From the NCBI RefSeq assembly GCF_019649055.1, contig NW_026570256.1, positions 1 through 64,000 of the forward strand: a stretch of DNA of 64,000 nucleotides, read 5' to 3'. Positions 53,300 through 64,000 of the stretch are shown one piece after another; positions within the stretch are counted from its first letter, which is position 1, and each line of letters begins with the position of its first letter. The position numbers were made by a program, and so were the translations under genes. The stretch is from Paramacrobiotus metropolitanus (lineage: Eukaryota; Tardigrada; Eutardigrada; Parachela; Macrobiotidae). A model generated the notes under the pieces. The model was not told the origin of the DNA. It did not search any database and was given only the letters and a program-made list of their open reading frames with translations.

Positions 53300-56200
53300 G
53301 AGGATTCTCTCAGCAGGCTTGAATTTCATAACCGGAAGTTGTTGGTCCACCGATGGTTTTGTTTTCCGTCGAATGAATCGTTGGCTTTGTCGATGTACAT
53401 TGTTGTAAAAACGAATATGAGTGTAGTACGGTACTGTTATTCTTTGTGTGAGTTTCGGGGTTACGTCATGCGGCGTCAATAGTAACAGTTTTCAGTTGAT
53501 GGAGCGGTTTCAAGTTGGGATGAGAAAATAAAATTCGCGGAATGTACACTTCACATTTATGTCATAGAATTGATGACCTTTTTCACGTGTTGAGACTTTT
53601 CGCGTGTTGGCAGCGGCGCTTCATTTTTTTTCCATTTGCTTCCTCTAGCACAAAGCGATCCGAATGTGGGTTTCATTAATATTTACATTTCCCACTGCCT
53701 TCACACGGAAGCGCTTGCACGTCGTCGGCTCTTTATTCTCACCCATGAAGGCACTCATCACACCGACTTATGCCATTCCGTTTCCACACTGGAGCGCGCT
53801 GCCGGATTCGTTGCTGATTGTGTTGACCTTTAACAGCGGTTCAGCGGCACAGCTAAAGGTACTCATCGACAAAAGCGGGTGTTGCATACCGTGTCCATGC
53901 GTGAACGCAAGAAGAAGATTGAAATCGGTGTGAACGATCAAATGGTCCAGGAGGAAGAAGTGCAGATTCAAGGCACCGATATCATTTCCGTCGGCTGTGG
54001 ATCAGTCGAGTATTGCGGCGTCGGCGCGCTCCTTTTTCGGCTACATAATCGGGCTGATTATCTGCGGAGAATTGATTGCGTTTGAGCGATTGCAAGCATT
54101 TCAGCGCGAACTGCAAGCGACTGGACGGTGTGAATTTGAAGCAGTGGTGCGGTCGACCGCGGAGTCCTTGCTGACTGAACCGCTTCCCTCAGCTGCGGCT
54201 TTATCCCGTCATCCAAGAAACTGGGCACCATCGCCCAAAATAATTAAGGTCACCGGTAGATTGATGCCGTCAGTTTCGGGGCAACAAGAAGCAGCCAAAT
54301 GCAGATGTTTCTGCAGCAAAACGATGTAAAGTTTACCGGTTCTTTGCGGAGTTTTCATCCAAATGGGATTATCCTGTACGCCGACACTCCAACGGAAAAG
54401 GAAGCATTAGTGTAAGCTCTTCGCGATGGCCGTATGCTTTGGGCAGTCAATGATGGTAACGACAATGTAGCTATTGCTGTAATCTCGAGTTTCTGCTTTG
54501 CTATCTTTTTCGATGTTGGAAGTGTTGGATGCAGGAAGCGATCAGTCAAGGACTTAAGGGGATTCATCAGACGGTCAGCGACAACCTTTCGTGTGGAACG
54601 AACATCTCGTCGTATTATCCTCAGCGCAGACGCACAATGATTGGCGGGAAAATATATGGACGCACAGTGAAATGGTGCCCGGTACCAGTTGGAATGAATC
54701 TCGCGTAAAAAGTAAGGGCGATTTCTCCGCAGTCAGATCAAGCGGGAAGATTGAAGGGGCTGACGGGTCGTTCGGTGATGCTCTGGTGGAACCGAATAGT
54801 TCATCCGTTCCCGGCACCTAAACGGCAGCTTCCGGTGACAGTGACTGGGTCAGATTTGATCTGCAGATTCGCCGTCATCATTAACAAAGCAGGCGGTGAT
54901 GTGCTTCCAGATTTATCTTCCGGATAATGGGAAATCGCCGGCAATCAGAAGCGTGCACGGATCGTTCACTGGACGGCCCTATAATGAGCATTCCGTACAG
55001 GTATTCAAACCTGAAGAAGAGTTCGAGTGTGTATGAGCCCAGTGACGGCTACAGTGTTACAATCCGACCATTCCCCAGACAGCCTTGGAATCCTCCGCGA
55101 TCCATAGTGGTACTGGTGATCACTTTCTCATCTATACTTTCGATGTAGAACGGCACGCTGACGACAGTACGCTTGGATAGCTTCACAATGAACCACCATC
55201 GTCCACCCGATGTCCGTTAGGCGCGGGCACAGGAGCGTTTCCTCCTGACACGACAAGGGTTGTGACGAAAATGCCAACGTTCAACACATCCTGTGTTGAA
55301 CTGACCGATGGCTAGATTATGGTGCCGAAGAGAATTGCCTTTGATCGAATGTACAACGCTTCGGGGTCAGACCGTTGAGCAGCCGACAAAGTCATAAAAG
55401 CTGCAACGCGATGATTTCTGCAAGTTTACAAGCATATCAGCAATTTCAAAATTACTGTATATCTTGTTTGCAAAATTTTTCCAGGCTACAGTTATCAGTT
55501 TGGTTAAAACATACACAGCAGAAAGCTACAGTACAAAACAAAAACGATCTGAAGTCAAGAAAACTAAGAATCACTGCTCGTATTAATTTTAAAGATTGAA
55601 TATCCATCAAAAATAAATCTGGCCTTGAATTTCATTGTTGGCACACTCACCGATTGTTTTCGCGGGTCTTGCAGCTGCATCGCATCGCTCCTCAGTGAAA
55701 TCCAAATCATCTACAGGGACGACGCAGCGGTGTCACCATGCGCATGTTCCCACTGTCGTCGCGAATCGATGGCGCCGTCACTGCCGTCACTCAGATCTTC
55801 TCTTGCGTGACGACATCTTCGCCTCAGCATCATCGTCCTCCAACTTCCGACTCATGGCTAATTCGCGGCAGAGTTCCAGCACTTCTTGCACCTACTCAGC
55901 CAATGAAGACAACCCTTGAATGGCCAGAACGTTTCCAGCATCAGCGGCGTACCACCCAGGAACCCTGCGTCGCGAGAGAAGTGCTCCTGATATCGAACTG
56001 GGTGTTCTGCGAGAACGTGACGACTCCCAGCGAATGCGTAATCGGCATCTGCCACGTTGTGTGCTTGGACGGCGACGTCAGCGATGGCGTCAATGCTCAG
56101 GCTACATGCTCAGATGGCCCTGACGGGCGGACGACAAAACCGCAGAAATACCGTGATACCTGTGCCCGATGCCTCGATCGTATCTCAAAAACTACATACG

Positions 56201-56900
56201 GTTTATTACAGTTAGCCCCATTTGCAACCACTCTTGGGCTATGCAGATTAGGTGTTAATGCTGTTGAGCAGTTTACCTGTTAGTTTTAAACCGAGGAAAG
56301 GCTGGTTTTATTATCAAATTTTTTGGAAAAAGTAAGCAATTTCTGCATTTGCGTTGCTGCTACTCAGGTTGCTACTGCCTAATGAAAAACTACAATTACA
56401 GTCCATAGCCAATAAGTTTCGACAGTTGTCAACTTACCACCGCTTACCTATAGTATGTATATGCGAAGAACGGGATGGGGAAACAAAAAACCCGAGGAGC
56501 AGTATGTGGAAGACAACAGAGGATTCACTCAATACTGTATTCAACAGGTTGGTACAATGTACGTGTACATACGCTATTGTACGTGTACAATACAAACACA
56601 GTATGTCGCAATACTGCATGCAGACCGGCCGGCATAATTATTATAAACACGGCAAACCACGCCTCTATCTGCGCATTCATCGAATGGCATTCCGTACATT
56701 TTATTAGACCGGCCGTTTTAAATCACAGCGCTATTGCAGCCACCCAGGCCGGCGTTTGCACAGTTTATTTTTTGTGTTTAAATTAGATTATTAGTTGCTA
56801 CCGCTCTTGCCGTGATTGATCGCCAAATGGCCCAAATCACTGAAATCAGCAGTTTAACGAGTGTTTGAACAGTTAACGAATGCTGAATATATATTGCCAG
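53300..56900. other. Degenerate sequence; weak laminin-G-like remnant at 54,300-54,460
   Basis: No intact gene. At about 54,305-54,460 a broken frame reads VKFTGSLRSFHPNGIILYAD and ALRDGRMLWAVNDGN, the strand pattern of a laminin-G domain. Upstream (53,890-54,060) a charged helical stretch, RKKKIEIGVNDQMVQEEEVQ, may belong to the same dead gene. The region 55,620-56,280 holds overlapping frames up to 181 codons without recognisable motifs. Nothing supported beyond that. Confidence 0.3.
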
Positions 56901-56913
56901 AGCACCCACAACG

Positions 56914-59900
56914 ATGTCTTCGTCCGAGAATTTCCAACCTCTTCGCCGTCCCCCTTACACCCTTACTTCCGCATCCTATCCTCCCGTATTCTCCCATCCT
57001 CCACCGCCACCCACCCGCGAGTATTCTTTACCCTCCGCTGCTGCCCCTGGCACTCGCCCCTCGATGATCAGCGCCGCCAGCACCCCGCTGCGACCGGGCG
57101 AGAATCGGCGCGGAGTGCGTTCCCCAACAGTCAACCGCAATTACAACCAGCCCCGCGGCCGTCTGACGTTCAACGCGGAGAGTGTGGAGAATGGGACGGA
57201 CGAGCAGCGGAAAACGGCACAGGAGACCCCCGCCAGTGAGGCAGGGGCGGGGAGACTGCGCGAGACGCTGCGCAGAAATCAGAAGTGGAAAGCTCCGAGC
57301 GAGTGTTGGCCACGTTTCGCAGGCTGGATGGGGCGCCCGTTGGCGAGGCGAAAAGCGGCGACGAGAATCTGCGAGGGGGAAATGGTGAGGAGCTCTCAGA
57401 AACTGTTTGCAGCGTTCTTTGCCTATTTTGATTTTTGATTGGGTTTTGTCATTTTATTCTCTACGCAGTGCAATTTCCGTCCCTTTTGAAGCTCTTAATT
57501 TTATTTTATAGTGCTAATTATTTTTTGCGACTATTTTAATTTAAAGTGGATATTTAATGATTAAGTTTTTTATTTTTACGAAATTTTGCAAGGCAGTCGC
57601 TGTTTGTAGTCGATTCCACTACGGAGAAACGAAGACTGGATTCCAGCGGCGAAATGAGCCTTAATTTCTCCTTATCGCCTGGAAAAACCACGGGTTTAAT
57701 TAAGTTGGAGAAGGAGATCACTCGTGTGACTTTCGAGCGCGCTTTATTGAAGGAAGAAGTCAGCTTGGAACGATCGCGGACGGAGGAGAAACTGCGCATG
57801 CACAAGCAAGACGAAGACGTGAGTTACATTATCTCCTTTTGCATGATTTATGTTATTACGATTTTGTTATTTATCAATAATTATTTTTTGTTGTGTTTAT
57901 AGGCTTATTTTAAATTATTTTCCTTGAAAAAATTTAATTCTGATAAGTGTTTTGATTTGATGTTTTGTTTTTGTTTTGATTCTTTTGTTTTTGTAAATGT
58001 TTTGATTTTTTCGATCATTTTGTAAGACGCTTTTTTCCGGATTAAATAGGTATGTGGAACTGTGACAACGTTGTGAATTTTGGCGATAAATTAGTTCTTT
58101 TTTTCTGCACAGAAAATCAGTGTTGTGGTTCATGCAGCAAAATTGAAATGTGCGGTAATTGTCGGAAAATTGAAAATATGTATTTAGGAAAATAATTCAG
58201 GAATTTAATTATATCTAAACGTAGGTATATTGTAAAGCGATTAGCGAGTAAACTGGACTTTGAATACTGCGATTTTTTTGCATATTTAAGCGATCTATTA
58301 CGAGTATTAACTCCTTTTTTCTTGGCAGGCTGCCATGGCCAAAGCCGGGGAAATGTGGTCGCAGGTGGAGAAGATTCTGCAGGAGAACGACCGGCTGCGC
58401 GAGAAGATGGACAAGGCGGAAACGGAGGGAATCGCCATGCGGAAGCAGTACGAAGAGCAGATTGCCCACATCAAAATGGAGCATATGACGCGCACGCAGC
58501 AGCTCGACCGGGATCTGCGGGAAGCGCGCAGCGAGAACCTGCTGCTCAACGAGCGCTTCAAGACGTAAGTGGACTTTTGTATCCGTCTTGATTTCATGAA
58601 TGCTCCGCTGACTTGCTCAGTTTCCGCTCACTCGGCTCTTGGATACTTTCGTTTTTAATTACTGATTATCAGAAGTATTTGCCATGTTAGAATTTTTGCA
58701 TAATTTGTTTTATTTAAAACGTAGTGCAATGGCAGTTTTAGTGAATTAGACGGAAATGGTGTATTTGTTTGGTTTCTGAACAGTCTTTTGTGCTTCACTG
58801 AACTACCAATAAATTAAAGGTTAAATCATTTTCTGAATTTACAGTTTACAACGCAGCAATTAGAATAGATACGAGTAATTTAATAGGTGGCTATACCACT
58901 TCTTTTTGCATTCAGTGTCACGCAACCATCGATAATAAGCAAATATGAAAAATAACTGACACGCAATATATTGTTTTAAGGTACGCGATACTTTTAAACG
59001 GATCAAAAAAACCATCGACCAGTCGTCGAGCCGCCGCGGTGATCCGTCCTTCATGGCGAAACTACGCGATCTGGAAGAGCGGGCCACACGCAGCCAGACC
59101 CTGGCCGATAACTTCGAGCAGATGTACAACCGGACATTCTCATCGGAATCCCAATTAAAGACCAGCTTGGAGGACCTCCAGCGCCGCTATGAAGCGGAGA
59201 CGGTGCGGGCGCACGAACAGCTGCAGAAGTTGACAGAGGAGAACGAGGAACTGCGGGCGGTCAAGGAGGAGCTGGAGGAGCGGCTGGGCGAGTGGACGCT
59301 GCGGATGCTGCGCGGGGAATACGATCCCACGCGGACGGACGTCGTGGTGGTCGGGGAGAGTCCGTTGGAAGCGGCGCAGAAGGAGTTCTTGGCGGAGGCG
59401 GGGAAGGTGTTGGAGGAGAACAAACTGCTGCACGAGAAACTCAACCAGGTGAAGATGGGCGGCGGATACAGCGGGGATGTAACGGTGAATGCCGAAGAGT
59501 TCCTGCGCGGTCCCGGGGAACAGCTGGAAGGTAAGTGTAACAAACGCCAAAAGGTCGTTTTTATGGTTTTTCTTTTAGCTCTTTTTGGGAGTCATTAAAC
59601 AGGTTTTCTCTTCAAAAATCCGCTATTTTCTGATTATTATTCTTCGTTACAAAATGAAAGCAACGATAAATTTTTTCGCCATGTTAGGGTAGTTGCGTTG
59701 CTTTTTTTCCCAACGATACGGCGAAGAATACGGAGTAGGGTTACCATGAGCAATGAAGTATCGTAGTGCAAGGGCTCCAAATGGCCGTAGGAGGCAGCAG
59801 GAGTTGGTGATCCAGATAAAGATTTACAAGTTACGAGATATAATTATAAATTTTACTAACAATTTGTAATATGTTTTAAACTATTCTTATGTTTTAGAAT

Positions 59901-60553
59901 AGTGTTTGGTTTTTTATTACTTAATGTAGTCGATACGGACGGTGCAGTTATTAAGGTTGTCGTCGCCCCGTTTTTTTATAAATGCTTGATGCGCTCAGTC
60001 CTTTTAGTACCGGGTCAAGTGTGCGTACTCAAATCCAGAATTTTTCAGAATTGAAGAAGCAGTTGGAGAAAGCGGAAAAGCAGCGTAACCAGGACACGAG
60101 TTTCTTCAAGAAGTCCATCCAGAGTTTCCGGCACGTGTGCCGCGACCTGCTGGGTTGGAACATCCGCTACGACGGCAACAAGATCGTCTTCCGCGTGGCT
60201 GACGCTCCGGCCAACGAGACCATCGTCTTCGAGCGGGAGGACGAGAACAAGCCGTGGGAACTGCGCAGCAACGACTACACCACGGCCAACCAGGTCTTCG
60301 TCAACGAGTTCCTCACCAGCCACCAGAGTCCCCCGGGATTCTTCGCCCGCATCATCCTCAAGATCCTCTCCGAGCGCACTCTTATTGTATGGATTCCCCC
60401 ACTCCGTAAAGGCGTGGCTGTGATTTTCTTCTTATTTGATAGAGCCATTTCTGTAACATTTTGTTGTTTGTTTTTCATAAATTCTTTATCGGTCTGTATG
60501 TCGTACTTTGCCGGGAATGGTGAGTTAAACATTCGTGTGAGCGTTTAGAACTA
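56914..60553 (+). CDS. Mitotic spindle-checkpoint protein Mad1
   Basis: Exons as I read them: 56,914-57,384, 57,597-57,818, 58,329-58,564, 58,981-59,530, 60,049-60,386, and possibly a tiny last exon with its stop near 60,550 before AATAAA. The N-terminus is Pro-rich and disordered; exons 2-4 are long coiled coil (EKMDKAETEGIAMRKQYEEQ; LTEENEELRAVKEELEERL). Exon 5 carries the C-terminal RWD-like Mad1 domain: FRHVCRDLLGWNIRY, IVFRVADAPANETIVFE, and FLTSHQSPPGFFARIILKIL. Mad1 recruits Mad2 to unattached kinetochores. Total length is about 607 aa, shorter than vertebrate Mad1. The exon 3-4 junction is one base short of a canonical in-frame splice. The gene name rests mainly on the C-terminal domain. 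Confidence 0.7.
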
Positions 60554-60849
60554 ATGCCTGTGTTCTGAAATAAATGCTTCAGTAATGATAGAGGCCAGTT
60601 GCAATTATGTAACCGCTGCTCGCCGGATAACGGAGAAACACCGGAAAAGGCTATCAAAAAAATAAGATTCAGCAAAACAAATTACATCAGCTGATCTTCA
60701 GGTGAAGTTACCATCACAAAAGAATTAACAAGTTAGTCCTACTCATTTACGTATGCAAACATCATATCATACTGGATAGCACTTACAACAAATATTACAA
60801 ACCTGTTTGGAAAATTAAATACCCAGTAAGAATGGACCACTGCTACAGA

Positions 60850-61120
60850 TAATTCTCAACAAAGTGGCGCCCGTTCTCCTCCACCAGCTCCCTCGATGTT
60901 GTGGCTAAAAATTAGCATAGCCGTGGGGTTACCGATCGCGGTTGCGGCTTTCTTCGTATTGTACGCCTGCTGTAAGAGCCACCACCGCTCATCAAAGGAC
61001 TTCTACAGGCGGCGCAATGTGCCGACGGATGGTCTGCCAACAACGGGCACAACCACATCGCTTTTGGAATTTCCGGGTGATACTGACTACCGTGACGCGC
61101 AAGCCGCAAATAACCTATGA
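60850..61120 (+). CDS. Possible terminal exon of a single-span membrane protein
   Basis: From an acceptor-like CTACAG near 60,850 an open frame encodes a Ser/Pro stalk (QQSGARSPPPAPS), one transmembrane helix (ISIAVGLPIAVAAFFVLYAC) and a 45-residue basic cytoplasmic tail ending ANNL. An ATG at 60,896 sits just before the helix and could alternatively start a 74-aa protein. No upstream exons are recognised between this and the Mad1 end. Confidence 0.4.
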
Positions 61121-61129
61121 CCTCACGCT

Positions 61130-61680
61130 CAGACGTAGAAGCTAGCCAATAGCTCGTGCACCGTTTATTATATTCGTGCATTCGTGCAAGCCGCGATTTC
61201 AACAATGGATATGACCAGATCCAGCAATCTCCTTTTCTTAACTGTGTACCGCTGAATTTCCATGATACTCGTTGAGGGATCTCACATTAGCAACGTGACC
61301 GTGTACCTGTTGTAACATGGTTGCTTATACTATATGTGCGAAGCTAATGTGCACAGAGTCCGTAAGCATTTGGAAATAAATATTTTTAAAAAGAATTCTG
61401 TTGAAAACATTATAAATTAGCAATTATGCAGCCTATGAGCGCAAAATTAGTTTTGCAAAAAGTCCCGATATCTTGGGGGAGCCAAGTTTTTCACACATCC
61501 AGAGCAACAAACTTTAAATCGCCGAACAACAAGCAGACACGTGATGTTTCCGTTACATATGATTATAATTTATAATTATATTTTGTCAACAAAAAATTGA
61601 AAGCACAAGTCGATATTAAAAGCGGGTCACATGTATGCTACCATATCCTTTATTTTCGATAGCCGGGGAGTGCTAAATGA
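61130..61680. other. No gene seen
   Basis: AT-rich intergenic sequence between the possible membrane exon and the 3' end of the minus-strand LRR gene. Nothing recognised. Confidence 0.5.
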
Positions 61681-61681
61681 T

Positions 61682-62566
61682 TTAAATGGAAACACAATTG
61701 CCGTCACTAACAGAAAAATCTGTGTGAGAAAAGGTGATGAGAGATCCGTTCGATCGAGGAGAGTTTGAGCAATCGATTGGAATATAGAGATCTCTTCTTT
61801 TATATGCAGAGTTGCTGTATGATTTTTGCAAGTTGTAAATGGCGCCGGCATCCTTCTTCCATAATAACCGGGGATTTCTCTTTAACCATGTCCGAAACCA
61901 AGCAAACTCACATTCGCAATGGATACGAGCGACATAGTCACGAAAACGCGGTTGCGAACGCAGCAGCTTCTCCAGTCCGTACTCCATCGATAGCACCTGT
62001 AAATTTTGCAGGTTCGTAAAGGTATCCTCTTCTAGTGTACGAATCGTTGATTGCGCCAATATGATAATTCGCAGTTGTAGTGATCTTTTGAAATCGTCTT
62101 TGTGAATTTCCAAATTGTCGCACCAACTCAGTTGAAATTCCAGTAAACGAACAAAACGCAGCTGCATCAGCTTATTCGAGGCTCGTGCACTAAGGCAAGT
62201 TGACAGTGTGAACTGAACTACTTGGGTGCTAATGCGCACAAAATTGTTGTACGTAATGAGTGGGCCATCATTCAAACGCACTCGTACGGCACGAATTGGC
62301 GGTCTTGAAAAAGCAGCTGTCATTTGTGCGATTTCTTCGGGGGTTACAAAAGAATGGCAGTTTATTTCCAGACCTCGGAATCGCGCGCATATGGATTTTT
62401 TTCGCTGTATGGGGGAACAGTTGTTAGTGAACTGGGCGCTGCATTGATCTTTTGTCATTAATTTATCCGAGAACTCCGGGAGAAAGGAAGATTCAGCCTC
62501 ACCGCCTTCCAGAGACCTGGGAACTTTACAACCACTTTTAGATTCGCAATTTCGCAATAACATCAT
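61682..62566 (-). CDS. Leucine-rich-repeat protein with LRRCT-like cap
   Basis: 294-codon frame. A Cys-containing N-terminal part, then a few LRR strands (LRFVRLLEFQLSWCDNLEI, LRIIILAQSTIRTLEEDTF, NLQNLQVLSMEYGLEKL), then a C-terminal cap CECEFAWFRTWLKRNP with a later IDCS, the spacing of an LRRCT. The start (ATGATG at 62,566) lacks a signal peptide, so a secreted or membrane form would need an upstream exon, which I cannot place. Ligand and role unknown. Confidence 0.65.
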   Translation of the reverse strand: MMLLRNCESKSGCKVPRSLEGGEAESSFLPEFSDKLMTKDQCSAQFTNNCSPIQRKKSICARFRGLEINCHSFVTPEEIAQMTAAFSRPPIRAVRVRLNDGPLITYNNFVRISTQVVQFTLSTCLSARASNKLMQLRFVRLLEFQLSWCDNLEIHKDDFKRSLQLRIIILAQSTIRTLEEDTFTNLQNLQVLSMEYGLEKLLRSQPRFRDYVARIHCECEFAWFRTWLKRNPRLLWKKDAGAIYNLQKSYSNSAYKRRDLYIPIDCSNSPRSNGSLITFSHTDFSVSDGNCVSI

Positions 62567-62688
62567 CCTTTTAGTGTGCTGACGGCGAAAATCATATTTT
62601 TCTGCCAGGAAATCAAATCAAAACTACAGACAGATTTTTAGAACTCAACAGGACATGAAGTTATGTGTAGCTTCGAAATTCAATAAGG

Positions 62689-64000
62689 CTAACCTGCGCT
62701 TAATTCTTTGGGTCTTGACACTTTCAGCTTTCGTGGCGTGAGTAAATTTTGATGACGAACCGCACTGACAACTGGTTCTTCTTCTCGTTCCTCTACCTTT
62801 GCTATCGTTTTGCAGTTGTTAGAGATAGTTCTGCGAACTGGTCCAAGATTCGCATCCAAGCATCCGTATGCTATTTTTAGTCTAGCAATATCCAGAACGC
62901 TCAACTGGTCTCGCTTGCCAATCTTCAATGATCCGTTGACTTTGGGCATGATGACCGCTCCATTAGGATCATTAGGATTAGCCGCAAAATCACTGGGTGC
63001 GTAATGCATTATGGACTCGTAATCGTATGGCAAATTAAATACCGGCATATCAGGCAGAATATTGAAATTCCGCAGATCAACGTTTCGTTCGATATTGCTC
63101 GGGGCAACGTTGACAGTGACATAGGTATCTCGATCCGGACGGCTATGTTCGTGGTAGAATCCCAGTGCATGGAAAATTTCATGTATTATTGTTCTTGGAG
63201 ACAAACAATTTCCTCCCAGTATGACTTTTGTGATTCTTCTGGGTGTTCTCCCGACGTCAGCCGCGCATCTAAACCATCAACAGTTTCAAAAATGACGAAA
63301 GCTAACGTAAGCGAAAGAAAATCTGTAAGAAGCTGGCGTAATCGACGATGACTGCTAATCGATGCACTATACTGAGTTACTGACTATAGTGTTCAAAATA
63401 GTAAGTAGTTAGCGCCATATAGCCTCACTGGTTCATCACAATATGAATACTTACTTACCCTGGCTTATGCTGAATCGAAATAAATTCTTTTTCATGCTCT
63501 CGCTTTTTAAACCTCACGCAGCCATGCGTTGCATTTTCTATGGCCAACAACGCCGTTCTTATAAGATGTTGTGCTTCAGCGTCTATAAAGGTCAAGAGAG
63601 TAGAAAATTGATCTCCTGATTATTTACCCCGGTCCTGTCAGGAAGTGTCAACTTAAAATCAGAAAGTCAACTTACGGTACAAGCGTTTGGATCTACAATA
63701 CTTTTACACGTCTGCATTCTGTGCAGCTATCATATATTCCCTTATTCAGGGGAAACCTTAATTTTATGCAGCAAACAAAGTGAATCAGCAGCAGCTGACT
63801 CTGCCGAAACCAATTTGACTTCCAACCAGAACTAATTTTGCCCGCCGATTACTGTCCATACCAAAATCGGGTGCGATCGCGTATGGAACGCAGTTGCCGC
63901 TTTGGTTCCAGTAGTTATTGTTAAACATTCGACCAGTGGCCGAACCTGGTGCCTGAAACCTGTTCGAAGAGGCGTCATCCGGTAGCCACAAAATATCTTT
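62689..64000 (-). CDS. Astacin-family zinc metalloprotease (5' end beyond the window)
   Basis: Three exons visible: >64,000 to about 63,830 (donor uncertain), 63,459-63,582, and 62,689-63,268 with the stop. The domain begins NNNYWNQSGNCVPYAI, continues ALLAIENATHGCVRF and GCAADVGRTP, then the catalytic HEIFHALGFYHEHSRPDRD zinc site and the SIMHY Met-turn (YESIMHYAPSDF). A short Lys/Arg/Glu-rich tail follows, with no EGF or CUB domain. Such enzymes are usually secreted and activated by removal of a propeptide; signal and prodomain lie off the right edge. Intron phases at 63,459/63,268 give a clean joined frame. Confidence 0.88.

Noticed and set aside
55738-56283. 181-codon ORF
   Set aside because: No motifs, overlaps other equally long frames, and lies in degenerate sequence.
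60387-60548. Extension of Mad1 to the ORF stop at 60,548
   Set aside because: The extra residues are hydrophobic and intron-like; a GTATGG donor at 60,387 and a short terminal exon fit better, though not proven.

Overview
The window is nuclear DNA of a small-genome invertebrate animal. Genes have short GT-AG introns and animal domain architectures: a Mad1 spindle-checkpoint protein, an astacin protease, a leucine-rich-repeat protein, an FMRP-like protein and a histone H2A pseudogene. I cannot name the species from sequence alone. Few host genes are visible; most of the window is mobile DNA.

Region 1 (1-14,640) is repeat-rich. It has a 19-bp minisatellite, a truncated copy of a host gene family, a small MITE, and a diverged long inverted repeat (arms 4,110-5,240 and 13,515-14,630). 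Between the arms lie a decayed LINE and a decayed tyrosine-recombinase (DIRS-type) retroelement. Region 2 (14,640-25,142) is sparse host DNA: a foldback MITE, an intronless FMRP-like gene, a longer copy of the family seen at 1.7 kb, and small gene candidates on the minus strand.

Region 3 (25,143-51,993) is the main feature: one complete Polinton/Maverick-type (adintovirus-like) element of 26,839 bp. It has 143-bp terminal inverted repeats starting AG and a perfect 6-bp target duplication, GCTATG. It carries the full virion and replication set: protein-primed DNA polymerase B, chromodomain integrase, packaging ATPase, adenain-type protease, double-jelly-roll major capsid, penton, and a pVI-like protein. 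Most of the structural genes form a tightly packed minus-strand block chained by ATGA stop/start overlaps.

The element also has unusual accessory content. It encodes a two-repeat TATA-binding-protein homologue. It has a two-BIR/RING IAP beside one terminus and an ADP-ribosylhydrolase-BIR fusion beside the other. Three spliced genes share a helical exon module. A ~1-kb internal inverted repeat flanks a seven-copy 647-bp tandem array whose unit holds a palindrome and a CRE-like site. TATA boxes precede almost every gene or block. A plausible reading is TATA-driven transcription helped by the element's own TBP, an array acting as enhancer or origin, and terminal genes that suppress host death or ADP-ribosylation defences. 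Five element genes each show a frame break equal to one missing base, so the copy is either recently decaying or has consensus indel errors.

Region 4 (51,994-64,000) returns to host DNA: a MITE, a histone H2A pseudogene, degenerate coding remnants, a five/six-exon Mad1 gene, a possible membrane-protein exon, an LRR gene and the 3' part of an astacin gene that runs off the right edge.
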